Part shown: positions 26,023 through 35,176 of the stretch, one piece after another
How the letters are laid out: the number at the start of each line of letters is the position of its first letter
Numbering within the stretch: position 1 is the first letter of the stretch
From: Candidatus Pantoea formicae
GTDB lineage: Bacteria > Pseudomonadota > Gammaproteobacteria > Enterobacterales > Enterobacteriaceae
Reading direction: 5' to 3'
Assembly (NCBI RefSeq): GCF_011752625.1
Contig: NZ_VWXD01000001.1
Coordinates: 904,655-968,654 of the forward strand
DNA: 64,000 bases
Notes under the pieces: model-generated
Told to the model about the DNA's origin: nothing
What the model saw: only the letters and a program-made list of their open reading frames with translations
Databases searched by the model: none
Program-made: the position numbers and the translations under genes

Positions 26023-28152
26023 ATGAATAACAACAAGCCGTTCACTTTTAAATCACAACGTCATCCGGCGATTATTGCCGCGATTTACGGCGTCACCGTA
26101 TTGAGTGCAGCCAGCAGCATGGCGGCAGAGAGCGATAGCACCTTGACCGTCTCCGCACAGGAAAACAGTACGCAAGGGTATAATGCCACCAGCAGCTCTG
26201 TTGCCAGCAAAACCCCGACGTCGCGCCTCAATGAAGCACAATCCATCAGCGTCGTGACACAACAGCAACTTGAAGATTATCAGGCCTCAAGCCTTGCCGA
26301 TGCGATGCGATTTGTCAGTGGCGTGAGTGAAGGAAACACGCTGGCGGGCACGGAAGATGGCTTTGTACGCCGTGGGTTTGGCAGCAATTCCGATGGCTCC
26401 GTTTATCGTGACGGCGTGCGCAGCAGTCAGGGATTAAATTTTGACGCGACCACTGAACGCGTCGAAGTGCTCAAAGGCTCAGCATCATTACTCTATGGCA
26501 TCCAGAACCCAGGCGGCGTCATCAATGTGGTAAGCAAAAAGCCACAGTATGATTGGCACACCAAAGTTAGCGGGCGTTCGTCAAGTGAAGGCGGCGGTGC
26601 GGGAACAGTCGATGTCACTGGCCCATTAGGCAACGGCTTTGCCTTTCGCTTGATTGCTGAAAAGCAGAACCAAGATTACTGGCGCAACTTTGGCAGCGAT
26701 AAACACACACTCATTGCGCCTTCGCTGCAATGGTATGGTGAAAAAGCCAGCTTCCTGATCAGCTACGAAGATTATCAGTATGATATTCCCTACGATCGCG
26801 GAACCGCGTTTATCAACGGCAAACCGCTCGATATCGGTTATAAAGATCGCCTCGATGATAAAGCCAATCACGCTTGGGGTCACAACAAGACTTTCAACGC
26901 GCATTACGACTGGCAATTCAATGATGACTGGAGCACCCGCGTCACTTTTGGCTGGAATCAACGCCAGTACGACAACAATGAAGTGCGCGTCACCGCCATT
27001 AATCCGACCACGGGGGTGGTCACTCGCCGGGCTGATGCCAACCGTGGTTTCAACCACAAAACGAAATATGTTTCATGGGATCTTTTGGGATCACAACAGC
27101 TGCTTGGCATGACACACAGCATGGTGTTTGGCACTGACTACGAGATGAACCAGACTTACCGTGCGCATCAGTTTCAAGGAAAATCCAACACCGGATTTAA
27201 CTTTACCGATCCGCAATACGATATTTTGTCACCTGTCACCAACAGCACCACGGAAAATACCGCTAACGCCAACAATCTGAATCGTATTCATAGCCGCTCA
27301 ATTTATGCCAAAGACAGTATTTCATTGACGGAAGATTGGATTGCCGTGGTAGGTGGGCGCTATCAGCAATACGAACAGCGTGCTTCCAAAGGCTTCGATC
27401 CTGTCGTGGAAACGCTCAACAGCCAAGGGAATAAGTTTTTACCTCAGGCAGGTTTGATCTACAAAATAACGCCTGATGTGTCGCTGTACACCAGTTTCAG
27501 TAAGTCCTTCACCCCTTCTACCGATGTCGACGATGATGGCAATGTCGGCAAACCGGAACAGGGCACCACGTGGGAAGTCGGTAGCAAATGGCAGATTTCA
27601 CCAAAACTGTTTGCTAGCGTGGCCCTGTATCGTATTGATGAGCGTGACATGTCGCTCAGCATTAATGGCACGACGCGCGCGATTAATAAAGCACGCTCCA
27701 GCGGTGCAGAATTTGAATTGAATGGCGAGGTGTTACCAGGATGGGACCTGAGCGCTAACTACAGTTACGATAAAGCGGAGATCGTCGACGATGGCGTCAA
27801 TTCTGCGAACAATGGCAACCGCCTGCAAAACGCGCCACGCCACTCTGGGGCACTCTATCTGAGCCATAATCTCGCGATTAGTGGAATCCCAGGTGATTTC
27901 CGCGTCGGTGGCGGTGCTCGCTATATTGGTACCCGCGCCGGCGATCCAGAGAACAGCTTTACCCTGCCAGACTACGTAGTGGCGGACAGCTTTATTGCCT
28001 GGAACAATCAGCTGTTCGGCGAGAAAACACAATTGAAACTGAACCTGAACAATCTGTTCAACAAACACTATTACACTTCCAGCGGCGGCAATCTGCGCGT
28101 GCGTGAAGGCGAAACCCGTAATCTGATGCTCGAGGCCAGCGTTGAGTTCTGA
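26023..28152 (+). CDS. TonB-dependent siderophore receptor (FhuA/FoxA-type)
   Basis: 709 residues. A signal peptide ends near SMA-AES; the TonB-box region is TLTVSAQ. The plug shows TPTSRLNEAQSISVVTQQQL, SLADAMRFVSGVSEGN, FVRRGFGSNSDGSVYRDGVR (in part) and ERVEVLKGSASLLYGIQNPGGVINVVSKKP (in part: GSASLLYGIQNPGG). The barrel ends FNKHYYTSSGGNLRVREGETRNLMLEASVEF with terminal Phe. The siderophore-receptor pattern (QSISVVT, LYGxxxPGGxINxxSKKP) is that of hydroxamate-type receptors. The ATG overlaps no gene; the stop overlaps a periplasmic binding-protein gene by 11 bases. Confidence 0.92.
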   Translation: MNNNKPFTFKSQRHPAIIAAIYGVTVLSAASSMAAESDSTLTVSAQENSTQGYNATSSSVASKTPTSRLNEAQSISVVTQQQLEDYQASSLADAMRFVSGVSEGNTLAGTEDGFVRRGFGSNSDGSVYRDGVRSSQGLNFDATTERVEVLKGSASLLYGIQNPGGVINVVSKKPQYDWHTKVSGRSSSEGGGAGTVDVTGPLGNGFAFRLIAEKQNQDYWRNFGSDKHTLIAPSLQWYGEKASFLISYEDYQYDIPYDRGTAFINGKPLDIGYKDRLDDKANHAWGHNKTFNAHYDWQFNDDWSTRVTFGWNQRQYDNNEVRVTAINPTTGVVTRRADANRGFNHKTKYVSWDLLGSQQLLGMTHSMVFGTDYEMNQTYRAHQFQGKSNTGFNFTDPQYDILSPVTNSTTENTANANNLNRIHSRSIYAKDSISLTEDWIAVVGGRYQQYEQRASKGFDPVVETLNSQGNKFLPQAGLIYKITPDVSLYTSFSKSFTPSTDVDDDGNVGKPEQGTTWEVGSKWQISPKLFASVALYRIDERDMSLSINGTTRAINKARSSGAEFELNGEVLPGWDLSANYSYDKAEIVDDGVNSANNGNRLQNAPRHSGALYLSHNLAISGIPGDFRVGGGARYIGTRAGDPENSFTLPDYVVADSFIAWNNQLFGEKTQLKLNLNNLFNKHYYTSSGGNLRVREGETRNLMLEASVEF

Positions 28153-29302
28153 TTCTGTTGTTAAAGCGGGCGCGCGTCGCGCCCCATCTCTACTCGGTCC
28201 GATGCTGTTTGTCTTGGCCTGCTTTTTACTGGTGTTAAGCAGCGCGGCATTGGCAAAAACCGTTACTGATATAGACGGCAATCAGGTAGAGATACCCGAT
28301 CACCCTCAGCGCATTGTATTAGGCGAAAGCCGAATGTTGTATACCCTCGCCCTGCTCGAACCTGGCGATCCATTTCGACACATTGTGGCGTGGCCACAGG
28401 ATCTCAAAAAGTACGACAGCCAAACGTGGAATAGCTTCGCACGCCAATTCCCGCAGATGCTGAAGATCCCTTCACTCGGACCTGGTGGCCCGAACGCCAT
28501 TAATCCTGAACAGGTTTTGGCACTCAAACCCGATGTGGTGATCTTGCCCAGTCTGGCGCGCTACGACGATGCCGATTTGCGGTTGGTCAGCATGTTAAAA
28601 GCCGCACACATCCCGGTTGTGAAGATCGATCTACGTGTCCATCTCCTAAAAAATACCCGTCGTAGCGTGGAAATCTTTGGTGAAGTATTGGATCAGCAGG
28701 CACGAGCACAAGCGTTCAATCGCTTCTATGATGCGCACATGCAGGTGATTCGTGAACGTCTCAGCACCTATCACGGCAAAAAGCCTTCGGTACTGCTGCA
28801 ACTGCACCTAGGCCGGCGTAATGAATGCTGTGTCACCGCAGTCAATGGTAGCTTGGGTGAATTGCTGAATGCGGCGGGTGGCGACAACATCGCCCGTCAA
28901 ACTCAGCATGGGGTGTTCGGGCGTTTGAGTGAAGAGCAAGTCATTGCAGCACAGCCTGATGACTATTTTGCTACGGGTTTTGGCAATAACGATGCCCAGG
29001 GATTACTCAAACTGGGGCCAGAAGTGGCGCTAGATGTGGTGCAAAGCAGCTTTAAGCAGTTGACCGCACAACAAAATGGATTGCGTGAACTCACCGCACT
29101 GCACAATGGACACTCCGCGGTGATTTGGATGAATTTTTATCTCAGCCCTTGGCATATTGCCGCAACCGAATTTATGGCGAAAACACTTTACCCGCAGTTG
29201 TTTGCAGACATTGAACCCGAAGAAACGTTGAAACAGATCTTCCACGATTTTCTGCCCATACCTTACAGTGGAACTTATTTTGCCCAAATTCCTGCGAGAT
29301 AA
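28142..29302 (+). CDS. Periplasmic iron-chelate-type ABC substrate-binding protein (FecB/FhuD-like)
   Basis: 386 residues from a TTG start at 28142 (GAGG six bases upstream) that overlaps the receptor stop; an ATG at 28202 is the alternative but has no ribosome binding site and would remove the basic part of the signal peptide. The signal peptide core is LFVLACFLLVLSSAALA. The mature part has the cluster-8 binding-protein pattern: VTDIDGNQVEIPDHPQRIV, INPEQVLALKPDVVILPS, VKIDLRV, SLGELLNAAGGDNIA and RLSEEQVIAAQPDD. It receives the cargo of the upstream receptor in the periplasm. No permease or ATPase follows, so it must use components encoded elsewhere. Confidence 0.85.
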   Translation: MSSDSVVKAGARRAPSLLGPMLFVLACFLLVLSSAALAKTVTDIDGNQVEIPDHPQRIVLGESRMLYTLALLEPGDPFRHIVAWPQDLKKYDSQTWNSFARQFPQMLKIPSLGPGGPNAINPEQVLALKPDVVILPSLARYDDADLRLVSMLKAAHIPVVKIDLRVHLLKNTRRSVEIFGEVLDQQARAQAFNRFYDAHMQVIRERLSTYHGKKPSVLLQLHLGRRNECCVTAVNGSLGELLNAAGGDNIARQTQHGVFGRLSEEQVIAAQPDDYFATGFGNNDAQGLLKLGPEVALDVVQSSFKQLTAQQNGLRELTALHNGHSAVIWMNFYLSPWHIAATEFMAKTLYPQLFADIEPEETLKQIFHDFLPIPYSGTYFAQIPAR

Positions 29303-29313
29303 TTAAACTTATT

Positions 29314-29346
29314 TATAATCGAAGCGTAAATTACGCTTCGATTATA
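29314..29346. terminator. Terminator after the TonB receptor operon
   Basis: A perfect 16-base inverted repeat TATAATCGAAGCGTAA / TTACGCTTCGATTATA around one central base, 11 bases after the stop, followed by TTTATTTAAT. Suitable as a bidirectional rho-independent terminator. Confidence 0.85.
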
Positions 29347-29538
29347 TTTATTTAATATTAACCCCACAATTCATTCGCTTATAAATTAAGGCTCGCGATC
29401 AAGACCTTTAACCCACAAATACGCTGCCGCCGCGCTTGTTAATATTCACAGTGGCACTAACCTTAATTCTGCAGTATGGACATATCGTGTGACGCTATCC
29501 ACGATTATGTAATCGCAATTCATGAATGAGGACATTTT

Positions 29539-29709
29539 ATGGCCGAGCATAGAGGCGGTTCTGGTAACTTCGCAGATGATAAACAAAAAGCATCTGAAGC
29601 GGGTAAAAAAGGTGGGCAAAGTAGCGGCGGCGGTAGTTTTAAAGACAACCCCGAGAAAGCCTCCGAAGCCGGGAAAAAAGGCGGAAAAAGCAGTAATAAA
29701 GGCTCTTAA
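29539..29709 (+). CDS. yciG: YciG-like KGG-repeat stress protein (56 aa)
   Basis: The 56-residue frame starts MAEHRGGSGNFADDKQKASE and contains two copies of the KGG stress repeat: QKASEAGKKGGQSSGGG and EKASEAGKKGGKSSNKG. This is the general stress protein 10B / YciG family, disordered and hydrophilic, induced in stationary phase under RpoS in E. coli and needed for swarming. GAATGAGGACATTTT supplies the ribosome binding site. A longer frame here (29522-29728) is out of frame with the repeat and is spurious. Confidence 0.92.
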   Translation: MAEHRGGSGNFADDKQKASEAGKKGGQSSGGGSFKDNPEKASEAGKKGGKSSNKGS

Positions 29710-29978
29710 GCCGCATCGGGCGCGCTAGTCGCCTCATCGACAAAGATGCCAAAACGTTCCACTGGCAAATGAATAAGTGCAACGACGATATATAACTGAC
29801 GTCTTGCGCTTATTCTGCTCTCCTCCTCTCATTCCAATCAAGCCTTATGTTTACATCACCGTAGTGATAATAACGGCTCGCTTAAGCTGTAAAATTTCAA
29901 TTGTTCATTTTTTGACGTGACATATATCACATTTATGCCAGGCTTAATTTATCTATAGCGAAGAACATGGAGATTATG

Positions 29979-30872
29979 ATGAGTTCATTTACTAACAAAA
30001 CGCTGCTTACCCATCAATATCCGACACCTCCTTTTAAAAAACAATTACAGGATTTTCCTGGGCTGGCCGCAAAAATGGAACCGCGCCCGGATCATGGTGA
30101 AACCAGCTATCGTGGTACCGGTCGTTTAACCGGTCGTAAGGCACTGATCACCGGCGGCGATTCCGGGATTGGTCGTGCGGTGGCGATTGCTTACGCACGT
30201 GAAGGTGCCGACGTGGCGATAAATTATCTGCCCGATGAAGAACAGGATGCGGCAGAGGTGATAAAACTGATTGAAGCGGAAGGGCGCAAGGCGATTGCCA
30301 TTCCGGGCGATATCCGCTCCGAATCTTTTTGCCAGCAACTGGTGAGGGAAGCGGCGGCGAAACTCGATGGCCTGGATATTTTGGTCAACAACGCCGGTCG
30401 TCAGCAGTTCAATGAATCGATTCGTACCCTCTCGACAGAAGATTTTGATGCGACGTTTAAGACTAACGTGTATGCCATGTTTTGGATAACGAAGGCGGCG
30501 CTGGAGTACCTACCGACAGGTTCATCGATCATTAACACGTCGTCAGTGCAGGCGTACGATCCCAGCGCGATCCTGCTGGATTACGCTCAGACCAAAGCTT
30601 CCATTGCGGCCTTTACTAAAGCCTTGGCCAAGCAACTGGGAAAAGACCAAATCCGCGTAAACGCCGTGGCGCCGGGTCCTTACTGGACTGCGCTGCAGGT
30701 TTGTGGCGGCCAACCGCAGGAGAAAGTTGAGAAATTTGGTGCTTCTGCGCCACTGGGTCGTCCCGGTCAGCCTGCTGAAATTGCACCGCTCTACGTGACG
30801 TTTGCAGAGACCACCAATAGCTTCACCTCCGGACAGGTTTGGTGTTCTGATGGCGGCACAGGCACCGTCTGA
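29979..30872 (+). CDS. SDR family oxidoreductase, YghA / general stress protein 39 type
   Basis: 297 residues from ATG 29979 (GGAG six bases upstream; ATGs at 29967 and 29976 are less well placed). The N-terminal extension FPGLAAKMEPRPDHGETSYRGTGRLTGRKAL (in part) is diagnostic for the YghA/Gsp39 group. Cofactor motif TGGDSGIGRAVA, NNAGRQQ, catalytic YAQTKAS with Ser in NTSSVQ, and GPYWTALQ in the substrate loop. Enzymes of this group are NADP-dependent aldehyde/alcohol dehydrogenases linked to stress. It follows yciG by 270 bases. Confidence 0.9.
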   Translation: MSSFTNKTLLTHQYPTPPFKKQLQDFPGLAAKMEPRPDHGETSYRGTGRLTGRKALITGGDSGIGRAVAIAYAREGADVAINYLPDEEQDAAEVIKLIEAEGRKAIAIPGDIRSESFCQQLVREAAAKLDGLDILVNNAGRQQFNESIRTLSTEDFDATFKTNVYAMFWITKAALEYLPTGSSIINTSSVQAYDPSAILLDYAQTKASIAAFTKALAKQLGKDQIRVNAVAPGPYWTALQVCGGQPQEKVEKFGASAPLGRPGQPAEIAPLYVTFAETTNSFTSGQVWCSDGGTGTV

Positions 30873-30918
30873 TGAATGAATTGCAAGGGAGCGGCCTCAA
30901 TGTCGCTCCCTTCTCACC

Positions 30919-31785
30919 TTAGATAGCTTTCACACGGGGCGCGCGAAACACCAGCATAATGCCCAGTAAAATCGCCACCATCCCTATCAGCCCTGACCAC
31001 GGTAATGCGTGTCCTAACAGCAGATAATCCAATACCGCAGTGATCACTGGCACCAGGTAAAACAGGCTGGTGACATTAACAATGCTGCCTGCACTCAACA
31101 GCCGATAAAGCAGTAACTGCGCCACCACCGAGATCATCACGCCAAGAAACAGCGCTGAAATCCAAAAGTGAAGCGTAAAGTCGATATGAAATGGCTTCAC
31201 TGGCAATAGCACTACGCATAACACCAAGCTAACCGCGTACTGCAAAGGCAGAACCTGCGCCGGATGCTGCGTGACTTTTTTCTGCATGATGGCGCCAAAT
31301 GTCATGCACAGTAGGGCCGCCAGCGCGAACACAATACCACTCAAAGGAAGCTGTGATGCCGCCAGACTGCGCCACACCAACAACACCAATCCTGCCAGTG
31401 CAATCAACAAGCCCACCAGCCGCATGCCCTGCATGCGCCGTTCTACAACACAGAGCGTGAGAATAGGCTGAATGCCCATAATTGTGGCAATCAAGCCTGG
31501 TGTAACGCCTTCAGCCATCGCTTGGAAATAGCACACTGAATAAGCGCCAATCAGAATCAGCCCGGTAAATAGCACTGTTTTGCGTGTTCCGGTATCCGGT
31601 AGCCACCGACGGCGAAAGATGCCAACTAACAACAGGGCACCCAGTGCAACGCCAAACCGCACGATCAGCAGCCCGAGGGGTGACGCATTATCGAGTCCCA
31701 GACGGGAGAAAATGGCTGCACTGCCCCAAAGCAATACGAAGCCGGACGTCGCAGCTTGCGACGTCAAGGAAGAACGAGAAGACAT
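30919..31785 (-). CDS. EamA/DMT superfamily transporter (10 TM)
   Basis: 288 residues from ATG 31785 (CAGGAGCATTTT upstream; the longer frame to 31896 has no start signal). Ten hydrophobic segments, two EamA repeats: TSGFVLLWGSAAIFSRLGL opens the first and SGIVFALAALLCMTFGAIMQKKV the second. Likely exporter of a small metabolite. A LysR-family gene lies upstream on the same strand (stop at 32001), separated by 215 bases, and could control it. Confidence 0.87.
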   Translation of the reverse strand: MSSRSSLTSQAATSGFVLLWGSAAIFSRLGLDNASPLGLLIVRFGVALGALLLVGIFRRRWLPDTGTRKTVLFTGLILIGAYSVCYFQAMAEGVTPGLIATIMGIQPILTLCVVERRMQGMRLVGLLIALAGLVLLVWRSLAASQLPLSGIVFALAALLCMTFGAIMQKKVTQHPAQVLPLQYAVSLVLCVVLLPVKPFHIDFTLHFWISALFLGVMISVVAQLLLYRLLSAGSIVNVTSLFYLVPVITAVLDYLLLGHALPWSGLIGMVAILLGIMLVFRAPRVKAI

Positions 31786-32000
31786 AAAATGCTCCTGAAA
31801 CAAACGTTGTAAGGTAAAGCGTGACGATTTTCGGTTCTTAACGAACCGCAACGATTGCCGGAGGCGGCGGTGGGCAGCAGATTGCATACAGGCCATGTTC
31901 GTATGACGAAAGCGGTGCGATAGAAAGTGTCATTGACGATGGCCTGTATTGAGAAGTCGAGGTTTAAGAATCAAAAAACTAACAGATCGGGTTGCCTTTG

Positions 32001-32906
32001 TCACCCGTTCAGCCGGGTTGGAAAGACCTCGCGCAGCCACTCAATAAACAGCCTCAAACGCTGCGTCAGGTGACGATTCTGCGGATAAACCACATGGAAT
32101 GGATAGCGTACCGGTCGCCAATCGCTAAGAATTTCCACCAATGCACCAGACTTGAGGTCGGCTGCCGCGGCATAGCGGAACGTCTGGATGATGCCCAACC
32201 CCGCCACAGCCGCTACAAGGTGAGCATTACTCTCATTAATGCCAATTCGATGTTCGATTTTAAGTTCGCGCTTTTCGCCATTGACCGTATAGCGGAACGG
32301 AAACGCACGTCCCGTTTGTGAGGATACATAGCTCACCATGCGATGACCGTTTTTGAGTTCCTCTGGGTAAGCTGGCACGCCATAGGTTTTCAGATAGCCT
32401 GGTGATGCGCAGGTAATCATTTCCGCATCGCCCAGATGACGTGCCACCAAGGAAGAGTCACTCAGCGGGCCACCACGAATCACACAATCAACGTTATCAC
32501 CGATCAAATCCACCGCGCGGTCTGACACCCCCAGATCAATGCGAATCTCAGGAAAACGCGCAACGAAATCCGGCAGCATAGGAATCAACACATCGCGAGC
32601 CGTCGACCCGCCGATATCAACGCGTAAGTAACCCCGTGGCGTGCCACTTTCTGTATTAAAAGCACTGTCGATGTCTTCCAAATCACGCACGATGCGCAAC
32701 GCCTTTTCATAGTAATCGCGTCCTTCTGGCGTCACCGTGACGCGTCGCGTCGTGCGCTGAAGCAAACGAACGCCGAGATGGGCTTCCAGCTCTTGCACCA
32801 GTTTGCTTAAAGTTGCATTCGGCATATCCAACGAATCAGCCGCCCGCGTAAAGTTTCCCGCTTCCACGACGCGAGCGAATGCCCGAATTGCCATCAACTG
32901 ATCCAT
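32001..32906 (-). CDS. LysR family transcriptional regulator
   Basis: 301 residues. The LysR HTH covers about 1-60 (MDQLMAIRAFARVVEAGNFTRAADSLDMPNATLSKLVQELEAHLGVRLL, in part: ATLSKLVQELEAHLGVRLL). The effector domain starts near 90 (YLRVDIGGSTARDVLIPMLPDF) and has the VDCVIRGG element of the AaeR/DmlR-like subgroup. It lies between a short-chain NAD(P)-binding gene (61 bases upstream) and a DMT transporter gene, all on one strand; either may be its target. Confidence 0.92.
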   Translation of the reverse strand: MDQLMAIRAFARVVEAGNFTRAADSLDMPNATLSKLVQELEAHLGVRLLQRTTRRVTVTPEGRDYYEKALRIVRDLEDIDSAFNTESGTPRGYLRVDIGGSTARDVLIPMLPDFVARFPEIRIDLGVSDRAVDLIGDNVDCVIRGGPLSDSSLVARHLGDAEMITCASPGYLKTYGVPAYPEELKNGHRMVSYVSSQTGRAFPFRYTVNGEKRELKIEHRIGINESNAHLVAAVAGLGIIQTFRYAAAADLKSGALVEILSDWRPVRYPFHVVYPQNRHLTQRLRLFIEWLREVFPTRLNG

Positions 32907-32967
32907 CTCGATTATCCATTCACAGAAAAAGTTGTGTCGATTTTACACCATTTTTCTGCAATGACAG

Positions 32968-33927
32968 TCAGCGCGTGGAAGGTAAGCATCCCAAGGACAG
33001 CAGCGTCTGTTCAACCGCATGTTCTAACGGGGTATGGGGTTCACTTCCTAAAACTGCCAGCAAACGGGTATTGGAGAGCTGGACCGGTTGTTGCCAAAGA
33101 TATTGCATCTCCAGCAGCTCTTTGAGGGTGGTCTGAAACGGTGCCAGTAATCGCATCAACCACCAAGGAAAGGCACGATCTTTCGGTGTCCGCAGTTGAT
33201 ATTTTTTCACCACACGACAAATAGCCGTCACCATCTGGCGTCCATCGTCGTCCCAATGCCCTGCCATGTGCACGTTCTCAAACGGCTGCAACCTTTCGCG
33301 TATGGCTACCAGTGCGGTAATCGTGGCAGCAACATCTGGCAAATACCCCCACTGATGGCCAACATTCACGCGTGCAGGGTTAGCGATGGTCGTAATGGTT
33401 CTACCGGGCTTAATGAATCCCTGCGCCAGCCAGTTGTTCCCGGCATGCGGGCCAAAATAGTCCCCGGCACGCACAATGATGACGCGCCCGCCCTCCTCGG
33501 CAAACCGCCGCAATCGCTGTTCCATTTTGACCCGGATTTGACCTTTGCGCGTGACTGGATGCTGCGGTGCCGCTTCATCAATCAATGGAAAGACATCCGC
33601 ACCGTAGTTGTATAGAGTGCCCGGTAACACAACGGTAGCGGACGTTTGCCTGGCGGCTGCAAGTGTGTTCTCCAGCATCGGCAGCACCAATTTGTCCCAA
33701 TCCCGATACCCCGGAGGATTCACCGCATGCAGGATTAACTGACAATCTTGTACAGCACAGCTCACCGCTTTCGGGTCTAACGCATCGCCGACTATCCAGT
33801 TAATCTTGGAACGATTTTGTGCGCGGCGCGTCAGCGCGTTAATCTGCCAACCGGTTTGCTGCAATTGACGGGCAGTTTCCCCACCAATACCCCCCGTTGC
33901 GCCTAAAATCAGTGCCTTACTCGTCAT
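32968..33927 (-). CDS. NAD-dependent epimerase/dehydratase-like protein (atypical SDR)
   Basis: 319 residues. N-terminal ILGATGGIGGETARQL (GxxGxxG at about 9-15) marks an extended/atypical SDR Rossmann fold; LHAVNPPGYRDWDKLVLPMLENTL and TVVLPGTLYNYGAD follow, then a VRAGDYFGPHAGN stretch. The YxxxK pair is replaced (TLYNYG...), typical of atypical SDRs. Strong ribosome binding site AAGGAGGGGAAT. Divergent from a LysR gene 92 bases away, which suggests control by it. Confidence 0.85.
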   Translation of the reverse strand: MTSKALILGATGGIGGETARQLQQTGWQINALTRRAQNRSKINWIVGDALDPKAVSCAVQDCQLILHAVNPPGYRDWDKLVLPMLENTLAAARQTSATVVLPGTLYNYGADVFPLIDEAAPQHPVTRKGQIRVKMEQRLRRFAEEGGRVIIVRAGDYFGPHAGNNWLAQGFIKPGRTITTIANPARVNVGHQWGYLPDVAATITALVAIRERLQPFENVHMAGHWDDDGRQMVTAICRVVKKYQLRTPKDRAFPWWLMRLLAPFQTTLKELLEMQYLWQQPVQLSNTRLLAVLGSEPHTPLEHAVEQTLLSLGCLPSTR

Positions 33928-34019
33928 ATTCCCCTCCTTTCCTCGTGTGCTTCACAGTCTATGAAAGGCGATAGCTAAATAACATTGACGAAAATCGCTA
34001 ACAGGCTATACATATTTGC

Positions 34020-34919
34020 ATGGATAAATCGATCAATTGGGAACTGTATCGTTCCTTCCTCGGCGTTTATAACGAGGGCTCTCTTTCTGCCGCCGCACGC
34101 GCCTGCGGGGGTACGCAACCCACGCTCGGTCGTCATATCGCAGCACTGGAAAAGGCGCTCAACGTGACGTTGTTTATTCACGCGCCACAGGGGCTCATCC
34201 CGACAGCGGCTGCTGACGCGTTGCAGCCGTTTGCGGCCAGCATCGCCAGTACAGTTGCAGCCTTAGAACGCGCCGCCGCTGGACAGCAGGAGATGTCACA
34301 AGGTGTGGTTCGTGTTGCCGCCAGTGAGATCATCGCGCTGGAAGTACTGCCGCCCATGTTGGCGCTGTTACGACAAAATCATCCTGGCTTGACCGTCGAA
34401 CTGGTGGTATCGAATCAGTTGCAGGACTTACTGCAACATGAAGCCGATATTGCGGTGCGCATGGTGGAGCCTGAGCAAAATCCACTCGTGATGCGATCGG
34501 TCGGTAATGTGCTGCTGGGCATGTATGCCACGCGTGAATATTTAAAGCATCACGGCGTCCCGCAGACGTTGCAAGATCTTGATCAGCACAGCCTGATTGG
34601 TTTTGATACCGCCAATGCTTTTATCCGTGGCGTCGCCAAAGCGTATCCGCTGCTTTCTCGCGAGAGTTTTGCCTTTCGTACTAACAGCGACCCGGCACAG
34701 CTGGCGCTAATCCGCGCCGGAGCAGGAATTGGTTTCTGCCAGTTGGGTATTGCGCAACGCTCACCAGAATTAATTCGCTTACTGCCCGAACAGTTTTGTC
34801 TGTCGCTGCCCACATGGGTGACGATGCATGAAGATTTGCGTGATAACCCGCTTTGCCGCATTGTTTTTGATGCCTTGGTGAGCGGGTTGTTGCAATACGT
34901 GGAAGCAGCAGCTGCCTAA
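34020..34919 (+). CDS. LysR family transcriptional regulator
   Basis: 299 residues. HTH at about 5-63 (YRSFLGVYNEGSLSAAARACGGTQPTLGRHIAALEKAL, in part: QPTLGRHIAALEKAL). Effector domain from about 90 (GVVRVAASEIIALEVLPPML), with ADIAVRMVEPEQNPLVMRSVG. The gene is divergent from the atypical SDR gene, the standard layout for a LysR regulator and its target. Its stop overlaps the last codon of a decayed MipA fragment on the other strand. Confidence 0.92.
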   Translation: MDKSINWELYRSFLGVYNEGSLSAAARACGGTQPTLGRHIAALEKALNVTLFIHAPQGLIPTAAADALQPFAASIASTVAALERAAAGQQEMSQGVVRVAASEIIALEVLPPMLALLRQNHPGLTVELVVSNQLQDLLQHEADIAVRMVEPEQNPLVMRSVGNVLLGMYATREYLKHHGVPQTLQDLDQHSLIGFDTANAFIRGVAKAYPLLSRESFAFRTNSDPAQLALIRAGAGIGFCQLGIAQRSPELIRLLPEQFCLSLPTWVTMHEDLRDNPLCRIVFDALVSGLLQYVEAAAA

Positions 34920-35070
34920 AATCGCCATGCCAAGAAAAGCACACCAGTAACCTGATCCGCTTACTGCGTGATAGGACTCTCAGCGGCGTCAGCTTCCAGC
35001 CGTTGCACACTGACACGCGCACCGACCAGCCAGGAAGGTGTCATGACATAATCCATACCGACATCCCAGC
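34916..35070 (-). pseudogene. Remnant: C-terminal end of a MipA/OmpV family outer-membrane protein
   Basis: On the minus strand a frame reads DVGMDYVMTPSWLVGARVSV, then QRLEADAAESPITQ, an in-frame TAA (34963-34961), and ADQVTGVLFLAWRF before TAG. This matches the C-terminal strands of MipA/OmpV proteins (TPxWxLGAxxxxxRLxGDAAxSPI ... YRF), including the terminal Phe. Only about 50 codons remain and the stop codon breaks them. Directly upstream are the first codons of a response regulator, so a deletion fused the two ends. Confidence 0.65.
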
Positions 35071-35109
35071 CAGACGCAGGTCATCTTCAATCAACAGAAC
35101 CGAAGTCAT
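35065..35109 (-). pseudogene. Remnant: N-terminus of an OmpR-type response regulator
   Basis: ATG at 35109 opens MTSVLLIEDDLRLAG, the characteristic first strand and acidic pocket (EDD) of a CheY-like receiver domain, and is cut after 15 codons; translation then runs out of frame into the MipA fragment and stops at 35041. The rest of the regulator and any kinase are gone. Confidence 0.6.
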
Positions 35110-35176
35110 CGTTCATCACCCACAATAGGTACACCGATGAGTTACAGACAGCGTTGAATGTCGATAAGTTTCCTGT

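Noticed and set aside
29522..29728. 68-codon frame over yciG
   Set aside because: The other frame contains two perfect KGG repeats and a good ribosome binding site.
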